This document shows positions 1 to 8,647 of a stretch of DNA of 64,000 nt, one piece after another. Under the pieces are notes generated by a model. That model did not search any database, had not been told where the DNA came from, and saw only the letters and a list, made by a program, of their open reading frames with translations. Origin of the DNA: Nonomuraea muscovyensis (GTDB lineage Bacteria > Actinomycetota > Actinomycetes > Streptosporangiales > Streptosporangiaceae); assembly GCF_014207745.1 (NCBI RefSeq), contig NZ_JACHJB010000001.1, positions 1,302,001 to 1,366,000 of the forward strand. Reading direction: 5' to 3'. How positions within the stretch are numbered: the first letter of the stretch is position 1; every line of letters starts with the position of its first letter. The translations under genes were made by a program, and so were the position numbers.

Positions 1-136
1 GCTCGCTCAGCGCTCCGGCGATGTCCTCGGTGATCTCCGACTCGATCCCCACCTCCGCGAGCACCTCGGCCAGGGCCGCCGAGGTGGCGTCGAAGTCGTG
101 GAACGGGCCTCCTGACAGGATCAGATTTCTCGCCAT
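1..136 (-). CDS. ThuA-like domain protein (partial, 5' end only)
   Basis: Reading leftwards from an ATG at 136, the first 45 codons give MARNLILSGGPFHDF, followed by DATSAALAEVLAEVG and a Glu/Asp-rich stretch. The L-I-L-S-G-G-x-x-H-D-F pattern followed by a helix of the xxxALxxxL type is typical of the N-terminus of trehalose-utilisation (ThuA) / glutamine-amidotransferase-like fold proteins, usually of unknown or sugar-related function. An in-frame stop lies five codons upstream of the ATG, so this is the only possible start nearby. The rest of the gene is outside the window, so the family call is moderate and any substrate is unknown. It is divergent from the epimerase-sigma operon. Confidence 0.55.
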   Translation of the reverse strand, partial: MARNLILSGGPFHDFDATSAALAEVLAEVGIESEITEDIAGALSE

Positions 137-174
137 CCGCCAAGACCATCACGCCTGCCCCCGGGGCGCCACCC

Positions 175-260
175 TGTCACAGCACGAACCGTCACATCGG
201 CGACTGTCACATCGGCGACCTACGCAGCGGCACTGTCACATCCGGTGCTGGTGTCCCGTC
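175..260 (+). promoter_or_regulatory. ECF41-type promoter with repeated -35 elements
   Basis: TGTCACA at 234-240 is followed after exactly 16 nt by CGTC at 257-260. This is the published consensus for promoters recognised by ECF41 sigma factors, and an ECF41 sigma gene lies in this operon. Further copies of (T/C)GTCACA lie upstream at 175, 190 and 205, spaced 15 bp apart; the second and third are part of a 15-bp tandem repeat ending in ATCGGCGAC. At each upstream copy the position 16 nt downstream reads CGGC instead of CGTC, so only the proximal one looks like a full promoter. The expected transcription start is about 27 nt before the epimerase ATG. Confidence 0.8.
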
Positions 261-293
261 CATGGTACGGAACGTCCGAACCAAGGAGTGATC

Positions 294-1190
294 ATGCGCG
301 TGCTCGTCGCCGGAGCCACCGGAGTCATCGGCCGGCAGCTCGTCCCACTGCTCGCGGCCGTGGGCCACGAGGTGATCGGCCTGTCCCGGGCGCCGGGCAC
401 GGCCGTGCCCGGCGCCACGCGGACCGTCGTGGCCGACGCGCTCGACCGTGACGCGACCGTCCGCGCGGTACGGCAGGCCGCCCCCGACGCGGTCGTGCAC
501 CTGCTCACCGCCATCCCGAAGGCCATCGACCCGAAACGGATCGACAGGCAGTTCGCGCTCACGAACCGGCTGCGCATCGAGGGCACCCGTACCCTGCTGG
601 AGGCCGCCCCGGGGGCCCGGTTCGTCGCCCAGGGGCTCGCGTACGCCTACCGGCCCGGCGAAGGGCTCGCGGACGAGGACGCGCCGCTGTGGTCGGACCC
701 GCCCCGGCCGTACGGGCCGGTCGTCGCCGCGCTGGCCGAGCTGGAGCGGCAGACCGTCCGGGCCGGCGGGCTGGTGCTGCGCTTCGGCCACCTCACCGGG
801 CCCGGCTCGTTCTACGCGGACGACGGCTCCACGGCCGAGGCCGTCCGCCGGGGCCGGATGCCGGTGGTCGGCGACGGCGGCTCGGTGCTGTCGTTCACCC
901 ACGCCCACGACGCCGCCACCGCGATCATCGCCGCCCTCGACAAGGACGTCACCGGCGCGCTCAACGTGGTCGACGACACGCCCGTGCTCATGCGCGACTG
1001 GCTGCCCGCCTACGCGCGGCGGCTCGGCGCCCCGGCTCCGCGGCGGGTGCCGGCCCTGCTGGCGCGGCTGGCCGTCGGCCCGTTCGGTGTGGCGTACATG
1101 ACCAGGCTGCGCGGCGCCGACAACAGCCGGGCGCGGATGCGACTCGACTGGCGGCCCCGCCACGCCGCCATGCTCGACCGGGAGGGATGA
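294..1190 (+). CDS. NAD(P)-dependent epimerase/dehydratase-family protein (ECF41-associated)
   Basis: A 298-residue extended-SDR protein. The start is ATG at 294, preceded by AAGGAG at 283-288. The Rossmann motif GATGVIG lies at residues 7-13, and the N-terminal half (MRVLVAGATGVIG, then alternating beta/alpha segments) is clear. The C-terminal half is the less conserved substrate domain. Genes for carboxymuconolactone decarboxylases, oxidoreductases or epimerases commonly precede ECF41 sigma genes, and the sigma gene begins 7 bp after this stop. It is therefore likely the main target of the sigma factor, transcribed from the TGTCACA-N16-CGTC promoter. The substrate is not recognisable from sequence. 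Confidence 0.85.
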   Translation: MRVLVAGATGVIGRQLVPLLAAVGHEVIGLSRAPGTAVPGATRTVVADALDRDATVRAVRQAAPDAVVHLLTAIPKAIDPKRIDRQFALTNRLRIEGTRTLLEAAPGARFVAQGLAYAYRPGEGLADEDAPLWSDPPRPYGPVVAALAELERQTVRAGGLVLRFGHLTGPGSFYADDGSTAEAVRRGRMPVVGDGGSVLSFTHAHDAATAIIAALDKDVTGALNVVDDTPVLMRDWLPAYARRLGAPAPRRVPALLARLAVGPFGVAYMTRLRGADNSRARMRLDWRPRHAAMLDREG

Positions 1191-1197
1191 TCCCAGC

Positions 1198-2064
1198 GTG
1201 GACAGCATGGACAGCGTGGACTTCGAACAGCACCGGCCGACCCTGCTCGGGCTCGCCTACCGGCTGCTGGGCAGCATGTGGGACGCCGAGGACGTCGTCC
1301 AGGAGGCCTGGCTGCGCTGGCAGGCCATCGACCACGACGAGATCAGGGACCCGCGGGCGTTCCTCGTGACGGTCGTGTCGCGGCTCGCGCTCGACCAGCT
1401 CCGCTCGGCCCGGGTCAGACGCGAGTCCTACACCGGGTCGTGGCTGCCCGAACCCGTCCCCACCGCCGAGGCGGGGCCGCTCGACACGGCCGAGCTGCGC
1501 GACACGGTGTCGTACGCGACCCTGCACCTGATGGAACGGCTGTCGCCGCCGGAGCGCGCGGTGTTCGTGCTGCGGGAGGCGTTCGAGTTCCCGTACGACG
1601 AGATCGCCCGCGTCGTCGGGGTGTCCGTCGCCAACGCCCGCCAGCTCCACCGGCGCGCCTCGTTGCGGCTGGCCGACGGCCGCGACAGGTTCCAGCCGAC
1701 GGAGGAGGAGCACACCAGGCTGCTGATGCGGTTCATCGAGGCGGCGGCGGGCGGCGACCTCGGCGCGCTGGCCGAGATCCTGCACGAGGACGTCGTCATC
1801 TGGAGCGACGGCGGTGGCAAGGTGCGGGCCGCGCTGCGGCCGATCCTGGGCCGGCGCAAGGCGGTGTCGTTCATCGACGCGGTGGTCTCCCAGCACGGCT
1901 CCGAGGGCGTCGTCACGGAGGTCAACGGCCTGCCGGCGGTGTGGAGCGTCAGCGGCGGCCACCCGCAGCTCACCGCCTTCGCGGTCCGCGACGGCCGCAT
2001 CAGCGAGATCTTCATCGTGCGCAATCCGGACAAGCTGCGGCGGGTGGCGCCGGCGGACCTATAG
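1198..2064 (+). CDS. ECF41-family RNA polymerase sigma factor (SigJ-like) with SnoaL-like C-terminal domain
   Basis: A 288-residue sigma factor with region 2 at about residues 8-75, region 4 at about 115-165 and a fused SnoaL/NTF2-like domain at about 175-285. The three ECF41 signatures are all visible: WLPEP at residues 82-86, DGGGK at 204-208 and NPDKL at 276-280. In ECF41 proteins the C-terminal domain modulates sigma activity in place of a conventional membrane anti-sigma factor. The start is GTG at 1198; an in-frame ATG at 1207 is possible. It is cotranscribed with the upstream epimerase and is expected to autoregulate through the promoter at 175-260. The inducing signal is unknown. Confidence 0.93.
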   Translation: MDSMDSVDFEQHRPTLLGLAYRLLGSMWDAEDVVQEAWLRWQAIDHDEIRDPRAFLVTVVSRLALDQLRSARVRRESYTGSWLPEPVPTAEAGPLDTAELRDTVSYATLHLMERLSPPERAVFVLREAFEFPYDEIARVVGVSVANARQLHRRASLRLADGRDRFQPTEEEHTRLLMRFIEAAAGGDLGALAEILHEDVVIWSDGGGKVRAALRPILGRRKAVSFIDAVVSQHGSEGVVTEVNGLPAVWSVSGGHPQLTAFAVRDGRISEIFIVRNPDKLRRVAPADL

Positions 2065-2072
2065 TCGCCTCA
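2060..2072 (+). promoter_or_regulatory. Putative -10 element of a leaderless promoter for the SDR
   Basis: TATAGT at 2060-2065 overlaps the end of the sigma gene and lies 6 nt before the SDR ATG. No ribosome binding site is visible between them. In actinobacteria a TAnnnT element at this distance usually marks a leaderless mRNA. No good -35 element is seen. Confidence 0.4.
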
Positions 2073-2833
2073 TGGATCTCGGCATCACGGGCAAGGTTGC
2101 ACTCGTCACCGGCGGCAGCGCGGGCATCGGCCTCGCCGCCGCCAAGAGCCTGGCACGGGAGGGGTGCGACGTGTGCGTGAGCGCCCGCGACCCCGAACGG
2201 CTGGCCGACGCGGTGGTGGAGCTGCAGGAGTTCGGCGGCGTGGTGCACGCGGTGCTGGCCGACGTGGAGGACCCGGAGGCGGCGGCGCGCGTGGCCGCCG
2301 AGACCCGCGAGATCCTGGGGCCCGTCGACATCCTGGTGGCCAACGCGGGCGGGCCGCCCGCCGGCCGTTTCGTCGACATGGGCGCGGCCGAGTGGGACGT
2401 GGCCGTCCAGCGCAACCTGCTGGGCACGGTCCGGCTGATCCACGCCGTGCTGCCGGAGATGCGCTCGCGCGGCTGGGGCCGCATCGTCACGATCACCAGC
2501 AAGTCGGCCCGCGAGGCGATCGACGGGCTGGCCCTGTCCAACGCGACCCGCCCCGCCGTCGCCGGGATCGTGCGGACGCTGGCCCGCGAGGTGGGCGGCG
2601 ACGGGGTGCTGGTCACCAACGTGATGCCGGGGCCGATCGACACCGGCCGGCTGCGCGCGCTGTCGGGCGGGGCGGAGGGCCTGGCGGCGCGCGGCGACCG
2701 GGTGCCCGTCGGCCGGGTCGGGCGGCCGGAGGAGGTCGGCGACGTGGTCGCGTTCCTGGCCAGCGAGCGGGCCTCGTTCGTCAACGGGGTGTCGCTGCTG
2801 GTCGACGGCGGGGAGGCGCACGTCATCGCCTGA
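2072..2833 (+). CDS. SDR-family oxidoreductase lacking the usual Tyr-Lys pair
   Basis: A 253-residue short-chain dehydrogenase fold. The cofactor-binding motif TGGSAGIG is at residues 12-19 and NAGGPPAG marks the NAG motif. The catalytic region reads ITSKSAREAIDG then LALSNATRPAV, so the usual Y-x-x-x-K is replaced and there is no Tyr or Lys in the expected place; only the Ser is kept. Catalysis may be altered or absent. The ATG at 2072 follows TATAGT at 2060-2065 by 6 nt with no Shine-Dalgarno, which fits a leaderless transcript starting just after the sigma gene. The substrate is unknown. Confidence 0.85.
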   Translation: MDLGITGKVALVTGGSAGIGLAAAKSLAREGCDVCVSARDPERLADAVVELQEFGGVVHAVLADVEDPEAAARVAAETREILGPVDILVANAGGPPAGRFVDMGAAEWDVAVQRNLLGTVRLIHAVLPEMRSRGWGRIVTITSKSAREAIDGLALSNATRPAVAGIVRTLAREVGGDGVLVTNVMPGPIDTGRLRALSGGAEGLAARGDRVPVGRVGRPEEVGDVVAFLASERASFVNGVSLLVDGGEAHVIA

Positions 2834-2923
2834 GCGGCGGGCCGGAGCCCGCCGCCGGCGGACCGGCAGGGCCCGGACGCATGACATGCTTCCCTTGAGG
2901 GACCTCGTGGGGAAGGCAGTGCC

Positions 2924-4573
2924 ATGGAAAAGCCGGTCATCGTGACGGTGGACGACGACCCGGGCGTGTCGCGGGCGGTGGCCCGCGATCTGAGACGTCG
3001 TTACGGCCAGCACTACAGGATCGTCCGTGCCGAGGCCGCGGACCAGGGGATCGACGCCGTCAAGGAGATGCGGCTGCGCGGCGACGAGGTGGCCGCGATC
3101 CTCGCCGACTACCGCATGCCGCAGATGAACGGCGTGCAGTTCCTCGAAGCCGCGATGGACATGTACCCCTACGCGCGCCGCGTGCTGCTGACCGCCTACG
3201 CCGACACCGACGCCGCCATCCAGGCGATCAACGTGGTCGACCTCGACCACTACCTGCTCAAGCCGTGGGACCCGCCGGAGGAGAAGTTCTACCCGGTGAT
3301 CGACGACCAGCTCGACGCCTGGCAGCGCACCGAGCGGATCGAGGTGGCGGAGCTGCGGGTGGTGGGCGACCGCTGGTCGGCGCCCTCCTACCGGGTGCGC
3401 GACTTCCTGGCCCGCAACCACGTGCCCTACCAGTGGATGCTGGCCGAGGACCCGGAGGGCGCCCAGCTCGTCGCTGCCGTGGGAGAGCAGTGCCACCTGC
3501 CGCTGGTGATCACCTCCGAAGGGGTGTCGCTGCAGGCGCCCGACCAGTCCACGCTCGCCTCGGCCGTGGGGCTGTCGACCACGCCGGCCACCGACTTCTA
3601 CGACCTCATCGTGGTCGGCGGGGGGCCGGCCGGGCTGGGCGCGGCGGTCTACGGAGCCTCCGAGGGGCTCAACACGGTGCTGGTCGAGGCGCAGGCCTCC
3701 GGCGGGCAGGCGGGCCAGAGCTCCCGGATCGAGAACTACCTGGGCTTCCCCGACGGCGTCTCCGGCCAGCAGCTCGCCGACCGGGCGCGCAGGCAGGCGC
3801 TGAAGTTCGGTGCCGAGCTGCTGAGCGCGCGAAAGGTGACCCACCTGGAGCCGCGCGGACAGGCTCGGGTGGTGGGCTTCAAGGACGGGGGCGAGATCGC
3901 GGCGCACGCGGTGATCCTGGCGACCGGGGTGACCTACCGCCGTCTGGACGCGCCCGGCCTGGACGACTTCGTCGGCCGGGGCGTCTACTACGGAGCCGCG
4001 CTGACCGAGGCGCCGGCCTGTCGCGACGCCGAGGTGTACGTCGTCGGGGCGGCCAACTCGGCGGGCCAGGCGGCGGTTTACCTGGCGGGATTCGCGAGCA
4101 AGGTCCATTTGTTGGTCAGAGGTGACGGTTTGGAGAGATCCATGTCGCACTACCTCATCGAGCAGATCCAGGCGATCCCCACCATCGAGGTGCACGTCCA
4201 GACGCACGTCTCGGGCGGGGCGGGCGACGGTCACCTGGAGCGGCTCACGCTCAGCACCAAGGGCGAGGAGCGCACGGTCGACGCGCAGTGGCTGTTCGTG
4301 TTCATCGGCGCCGAGCCCTACACCTCGTGGCTCGACGAGACGGTCGAGCGCGACGCCAAGGGCTTCGTGCTCACCGGCCCCGACCTGCTGCAGGGCGGCC
4401 GGCGGCCGCGCAACTGGCCGCTGCGGCGCGAGCCCTACTACCTGGAGACCAACGTGCCGGGCGTGCTGGCGGCGGGCGACGTGCGGGCGGAGTCGATCAA
4501 ACGGGTCGCCTCGGCCGTCGGCGAGGGCGCGATGGCCGTCGCGCTCGTGCACCGCTACCTGGAGAAGCAATGA
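2924..4573 (+). CDS. Response-regulator receiver fused to thioredoxin-reductase-like flavoprotein
   Basis: A 549-residue fusion. Residues 1-125 are a receiver domain with the acidic pair at D10-D12, phospho-acceptor D62 in ADYRMPQMNG, the LTAYAD switch Thr and the LLKPWDPP Lys. A linker domain (about 130-225) is followed from about residue 228 by a two-dinucleotide-binding flavoprotein with GGGPAGLGAAVYG and a second Rossmann motif around VVGAANSAGQAA. The usual thioredoxin-reductase CxxC is absent (GVYYGAALTEAPAC in that region), so disulfide reduction by the classic mechanism is unlikely. RBS GGGGAAGG precedes the ATG. It overlaps the downstream histidine kinase by 4 bp (ATGA), so that kinase is its likely phosphodonor. 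Its role is probably redox or metabolic output under phospho-control. Confidence 0.9.
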   Translation: MEKPVIVTVDDDPGVSRAVARDLRRRYGQHYRIVRAEAADQGIDAVKEMRLRGDEVAAILADYRMPQMNGVQFLEAAMDMYPYARRVLLTAYADTDAAIQAINVVDLDHYLLKPWDPPEEKFYPVIDDQLDAWQRTERIEVAELRVVGDRWSAPSYRVRDFLARNHVPYQWMLAEDPEGAQLVAAVGEQCHLPLVITSEGVSLQAPDQSTLASAVGLSTTPATDFYDLIVVGGGPAGLGAAVYGASEGLNTVLVEAQASGGQAGQSSRIENYLGFPDGVSGQQLADRARRQALKFGAELLSARKVTHLEPRGQARVVGFKDGGEIAAHAVILATGVTYRRLDAPGLDDFVGRGVYYGAALTEAPACRDAEVYVVGAANSAGQAAVYLAGFASKVHLLVRGDGLERSMSHYLIEQIQAIPTIEVHVQTHVSGGAGDGHLERLTLSTKGEERTVDAQWLFVFIGAEPYTSWLDETVERDAKGFVLTGPDLLQGGRRPRNWPLRREPYYLETNVPGVLAAGDVRAESIKRVASAVGEGAMAVALVHRYLEKQ

Positions 4574-6033
4574 GCGTTCCGACCGACCTGCCCATCGACA
4601 TCGACGAGCTGCGCAAGCTGTTCCTGTTCGAGCGGCTGACCGACGAGCAGCTCACCAAGCTGGCCGGCAGCGGTGCCGTGCGCTCCTTCGAGCGGGACCA
4701 GGACATCCTGCGGCAGGGTGAGCCGGCCGAGTGCTTCGCGGTGCTGATCGAGGGCGAGGTGCAGATGGTCCAGGAGACCGTCAGCGCCGGCACCGTCGCG
4801 ATGCCGCGCGTCTCCCAGCCCGGCGTGTACGGCGGCGCCACCGCCGCCTACCTCGGCGACCGCGCCCCCGACACCTACCAGCACACGTTGCGGGCCACCG
4901 CGCCCTCGCGCGTTTTCATGCTGCCGGCCAAGAAGTTCGCGCACATCGTGACCGAGTGGTTCCCGATGGCGATGCACCTGCTCGACGGCATCTGGTCGGG
5001 CGGGCGGATGCAGCGCGAGGTCATCGACCGGCGCCAGCGGCTCACCGCGCTCGGGACGATCACCGCCGGGCTCACCCACGAGCTGAACAACCCGGCCGCC
5101 GCGGCGGTCCGGGCGGTCGGGGAGCTGCGCTCGCTGATCCGGACGTCCCGCGTGGAGCTGGCCCGGCTCGCCGAGGACGGCATCCCGCCCGAGCGGCTGC
5201 GCGCGCTCATCGAGATGCAGGAGAACTGCACCGAGGCGGTGGGCAAGCTGCCGTCGCGCAGCCCGCTGGAGATCTCCGACGCCGAGGACGAGCTGGCAGA
5301 GGCGCTGGAGGCGATGGGCGTGGACGACGCCTGGGACCTGGCGCCGGCGCTGGTGCAGGCCGGGTTCGGCTGCGGGCACCTGGCCAAGGTGTGCGCCAAG
5401 GTCGGCGAGGAGCACGCGCCGGCGGCGCTGCGCTGGCTGTCGGAGGCGGTCGAGATCTCACAGATGCTCGGCGAGGTGACCGAGGCGACCGAGCGCATCA
5501 CGTCGCTGATCCGCTCGGCCAAGCAGTACTCCCAGATGGACCGCGCGCCGTTCCAGATCTGCGACGTGCACGAGCTGCTCGACAGCACGATCGCCATCTT
5601 CCGCGGCAAGATCCCGCCGGGCGTCACCGTCGTCACCGACTACGACCGGACGCTGCCGTCGATCCCCGCCTACGGCGGCGAGCTCAACCAGGTGTGGACC
5701 AACCTCATCCACAACGCGATCGACGCGATGGGCGAGGAGGGCACGCTGACCGTCCGCACCGCGCACGACGAGGACGAGGCGATCATCGAGATCGGCGACA
5801 CCGGGCCGGGCGTGCCCGACGCGATCAAGGACCGGATCTTCGAGCCGTTCTTCACCACCAAGACGGTCGGCCAGGGCACGGGTCTCGGGCTCGACATCTC
5901 CTACCGCATCGTGGCCGGGCGGCACGGCGGCGAGATCAAGGTCCGCTCGGTGCCCGGCGAGACGTGGTTCGAGGTGCGCCTGCCGCTGCGTGAGCCGGCC
6001 GCCGCCGGCCCGGCCCCCGTCCCCACGCCCTGA
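4570..6033 (+). CDS. Sensor histidine kinase with N-terminal cyclic-nucleotide-binding domain
   Basis: A 487-residue soluble protein. Residues about 15-145 form a cNMP-binding (Crp-type) beta-roll; the HisKA-like helix contains [14 protein letters not shown] with phospho-acceptor H170. The ATPase domain has the N box ([12 protein letters not shown]), G1 ([10 protein letters not shown]) and G2 ([10 protein letters not shown]). No transmembrane segment is seen, so it senses an intracellular ligand or its partner. The ATG at 4570 overlaps the stop of the receiver-flavoprotein gene (ATGA), which implies translational coupling and a cognate pair. It ends with a Pro/Ala-rich tail and is followed by a GC-rich repeat stretch. 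Confidence 0.92.
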   Translation: MSVPTDLPIDIDELRKLFLFERLTDEQLTKLAGSGAVRSFERDQDILRQGEPAECFAVLIEGEVQMVQETVSAGTVAMPRVSQPGVYGGATAAYLGDRAPDTYQHTLRATAPSRVFMLPAKKFAHIVTEWFPMAMHLLDGIWSGGRMQREVIDRRQRLTALGTITAGLTHELNNPAAAAVRAVGELRSLIRTSRVELARLAEDGIPPERLRALIEMQENCTEAVGKLPSRSPLEISDAEDELAEALEAMGVDDAWDLAPALVQAGFGCGHLAKVCAKVGEEHAPAALRWLSEAVEISQMLGEVTEATERITSLIRSAKQYSQMDRAPFQICDVHELLDSTIAIFRGKIPPGVTVVTDYDRTLPSIPAYGGELNQVWTNLIHNAIDAMGEEGTLTVRTAHDEDEAIIEIGDTGPGVPDAIKDRIFEPFFTTKTVGQGTGLGLDISYRIVAGRHGGEIKVRSVPGETWFEVRLPLREPAAAGPAPVPTP

Positions 6034-6272
6034 CCCCAGCCGCCCAGATCCCAGCCGCCCTGACTCCAGCCGATCCGACCCCGCCCGACCTGACCCGATC
6101 CGACCCTGCCCGACCTGAACCGGCCCTGCCCGACCTGAACCGGCCCGATCCGATCCGGACGGCCTGGCCCACCTGACCCAACCTCTCACACACGCACGCA
6201 CGTCCCGCGCGCCCCCTTCTCCCCGTACGCACGCCTCCCCCGCGAACGCCGTCCGCCAGAGAGGACTCCCCC
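6034..6272. repeat. GC-rich degenerate tandem repeats between kinase and peptidase genes
   Basis: This gene-free stretch is dominated by repeated CCTGACC/CCCGACCTGA units. Two perfect 20-bp tandem copies starting CCCTGCCCGACC lie at 6104-6123 and 6124-6143, flanked by degenerate copies (for example around 6079-6100) and GATCC-containing spacers. No hairpin strong enough to call a terminator was found. The stretch 6180-6272 holds only the peptidase leader, with AGAGAGGA before its GTG. Confidence 0.6.
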
Positions 6273-7433
6273 GTGCCGATCGCCGACTGGACCCGTCAGG
6301 CCCTGCCCGCCATGCTCGACGACATCAGGACCCTGGTCGAGCTGGAGACCCACAGCTACGACAAGACCATGCTCGCCACCGGCCTCGACGGGCTGCGTGC
6401 CCTGGTGACCGGGCGGCTCGGCCGGCCCGCCACGGAGGTGGTGCGCGACGGCGGCGGGCACGGCGACACCTGGGAGGCGACCTACCCTGGCACCGCCCCC
6501 GGCACCGTGCTCCTGCTGTGCCACTACGACACCGTCTGGCCCACCGGCACGCTGGCCGAGTGGCCGTTCGTCCTCGACGGGGACCGGGCGTCGGGGCCGG
6601 GGGTGTTCGACATGAAGACGGGGCTCGTGCAGGCGGTCTGGGCGGTTCGCGGGCTGCGCGAGCTGGGGCTGCCGCATCCTTCGGTGCGGATGCTGTTCAA
6701 CGGCGACGAGGAGCTCGGCAGCCCGTTCTCGCGCCCGTACATCGAGGCGGCGAGCGACGGCGCGCTGGCGACACTGGTCTTCGAGGCGTCGGCCGACGGC
6801 GGCAGGCTCAAGACGGCGCGCAAGGGCGTCGGCGTGTTCGACGTGACCGTCACCGGCGTCGAGGCGCACGCGGGGCTCGACCCGGACGCGGGGGCGAGCG
6901 CGATCCACGCGATGGCCGAGGTGATCACGCGGATCGCCGCCTCCGGCGCCCCCGAGCGCGGCACCACGGTCAACGTCGGGCTGGTCAACGGCGGCACCGG
7001 GCGCAACGTGGCCGCCGGGCGGGCCCGGGCCTGCATCGACGTGCGCGTGGGCGAGCCGGCGGAGATGGCGCGCATCGACGCGGTGTTCGCGGCGTTGCGG
7101 GCCGCCGATCCGCGGGTCACGGTCTCGGTCTCCGGCGGGTGGAACCGGCCGCCCATGGCGCCCACACCGGGGTCGCGGCGGCTGTTCGAGGCGGCGACGG
7201 AGGTGGCGGCCCGCCTCGGCCTGCGTCTGGAGGAGGTCGCGGTCGGCGGCGCCAGCGACGGCAACTTCGTCTCGGCGCTGGACCGTCCGGTGCTCGACGG
7301 GCTGGGCGCGGTGGGCGGCGGCGCGCACGCGCGGCACGAGCACGTGCTGGTCGAGCACATCCCGGTACGCACCGCACTGACGGCGGGGCTGGTGACGGGG
7401 CTGGTCACCGGGCCGGCGACAGGGCTCGGGTAG
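6273..7433 (+). CDS. M20-family metallopeptidase (carboxypeptidase G2 / ArgE-DapE type)
   Basis: A 386-residue zinc amidohydrolase. The first metal ligand is in LLLCHYDTVWP, the bridging Asp in GPGVFDMKTG, the catalytic Glu pair in NGDEELGSPFS, and the dimerisation domain begins after FEASADGGRLKTARKG. The late His ligand is in the GGGAHARHEH segment. These proteins remove a C-terminal or N-acyl amino acid. The start is GTG at 6273 after AGAGAGGA. The C-terminus carries short VTGLVTGPATG repeats. There is no signal peptide, so it is cytosolic. The next gene carries the regulon operator, while this one appears to be outside the regulon. Confidence 0.88.
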   Translation: MPIADWTRQALPAMLDDIRTLVELETHSYDKTMLATGLDGLRALVTGRLGRPATEVVRDGGGHGDTWEATYPGTAPGTVLLLCHYDTVWPTGTLAEWPFVLDGDRASGPGVFDMKTGLVQAVWAVRGLRELGLPHPSVRMLFNGDEELGSPFSRPYIEAASDGALATLVFEASADGGRLKTARKGVGVFDVTVTGVEAHAGLDPDAGASAIHAMAEVITRIAASGAPERGTTVNVGLVNGGTGRNVAAGRARACIDVRVGEPAEMARIDAVFAALRAADPRVTVSVSGGWNRPPMAPTPGSRRLFEAATEVAARLGLRLEEVAVGGASDGNFVSALDRPVLDGLGAVGGGAHARHEHVLVEHIPVRTALTAGLVTGLVTGPATGLG

Positions 7434-7483
7434 GAATCCTCGGCCCGGCAGGGGTCTCAACCGCGGGCGGACCTGATACGCTC

Positions 7484-7499
7484 CCAAGCGAGCGCTTGG
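7484..7499 (+). promoter_or_regulatory. Operator A: CCAAGCGAGCGCTTGG palindrome
   Basis: This is the best-formed copy of the shared palindrome, with seven of eight arm positions pairing around the centre. It lies 25 bp upstream of the LLM oxidoreductase ATG (7525) and overlaps the expected core promoter. Seven related sites occur elsewhere in the window, each at a start of a catabolic transcription unit. A TetR-type repressor is the likely reader (inference). Confidence 0.7.
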
Positions 7500-7524
7500 T
7501 TTACACCCTGCGAGAGGCCGCCGC

Positions 7525-8580
7525 ATGAAGTTCTCAACCTTCCACCTCTTCCACCGGTTCGACGGGCAGAGCTTCAAGGACGTCTACGACTACCATCTGG
7601 AGCTCATCGAGCTGGCCGAGGAGCTGGGTTTCGACGGGGTACGGCTGGCCGAGCACCACTTCCGCGACTACGGCGTGGCACCCAACCTCTTCACCGTGCT
7701 CGCGCACGTCGCCGCCCGGACCTCGCGGATCCGCCTGGGCACCGGCATCGTGGTGCTGCCCCTGCACAACCCCGTCCACGTGGCCGAGGAGGCCGCCCAG
7801 GTCGACGTGCTGTCCGACGGGCGGCTGGACCTGGGGATCGGGCGGGGCTACCAGAGCTTCGAGTTCGAGGGGTTCGGCATCGACCTGGCCGAGGCGCGCG
7901 ACCGGTTCAACGAGGCGCTGGAGGTGATCCTCGGGCTGTGGACGCGGGAGACGTTCGGGCACGAGGGCAAGTTCTACCGGACCGGGACCGAGGTGGCGCT
8001 CGCCCCGCGCCCGCTCCAGACGCCGCACCCCCCGCTGCACGTGGCCGCCGTGTCGCCGGAGACCGTCACCATGTACGCCGAGCGCGGGCTGCCGATCCTC
8101 GCCGACCCGGCGGCGCCGTTCCGCAAGGTCGTCAAGGCGGCCGAGACCTGGCGCGAGACCGCGGCCCGGGCCGGGCACCCGGCCGAGGCCGAGCTGGTGG
8201 TCGCGCGCAGCGTGTACGTGGCGCCGACGGCCGAACAGGCCCGGCGGGACCAGGAGAGGTTCGAGGCGGCCTTCGACCGCTCGCGCATCTTCAACGAGCG
8301 CAGCGCGCCCATCGATCCGAGGACCGGCCGGGCCGCGCAGGGCTTCGAGTACTACCAGGACCGCTACCTGAAGGGCGGCAGCGTCTCGGCCGACTTCCGG
8401 TGGGAGCAACTGGAGGTGATCGGTGATCCGGAGCGGGTGGTCGAGCAGATCACGCTGCTGCGCGACGCCGGTTTCGCCAACCTGCTGTGCGACTTCGGCA
8501 GCACCCGGCCGATGCCGCTGGAGGAGATGAAGAAGGTCATGCGCTTCTTCGCCGCCGAGGTCATGCCCGCTTTCTCGTGA
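7525..8580 (+). CDS. LLM-class flavin-dependent oxidoreductase
   Basis: A 351-residue bacterial-luciferase-like TIM-barrel protein. It begins MKFSTFHLFHRF, with ELGFDGVRLAEHHF, the SRIRLGTGIVVLPLHNP strand and the GRLDLGIGRGYQ phosphate-binding loop typical of FMN/F420-dependent monooxygenases. RBS CGAGAGG precedes the ATG. The downstream acyl-CoA ligase starts 67 bp after its stop, with its own AGGAGG, and the two are probably one unit under operator A. The substrate is unknown; alkane or ketone-type oxidations are common in the family. Confidence 0.9.
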   Translation: MKFSTFHLFHRFDGQSFKDVYDYHLELIELAEELGFDGVRLAEHHFRDYGVAPNLFTVLAHVAARTSRIRLGTGIVVLPLHNPVHVAEEAAQVDVLSDGRLDLGIGRGYQSFEFEGFGIDLAEARDRFNEALEVILGLWTRETFGHEGKFYRTGTEVALAPRPLQTPHPPLHVAAVSPETVTMYAERGLPILADPAAPFRKVVKAAETWRETAARAGHPAEAELVVARSVYVAPTAEQARRDQERFEAAFDRSRIFNERSAPIDPRTGRAAQGFEYYQDRYLKGGSVSADFRWEQLEVIGDPERVVEQITLLRDAGFANLLCDFGSTRPMPLEEMKKVMRFFAAEVMPAFS

Positions 8581-8647
8581 TCCGTACGCCCGGCCGGGCC
8601 ATGACTCCGTGCCGGGCCCCGGCCGCTCACCCCCCGCAGGAGGCGCG

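Noticed and set aside
2012..4570. Very long open frame (over 850 codons) antisense to the SDR and flavoprotein genes
   Set aside because: High GC leaves few stops in antisense frames; the composition is Arg/His/Gly-rich with no domains, and the sense genes have clear motifs.
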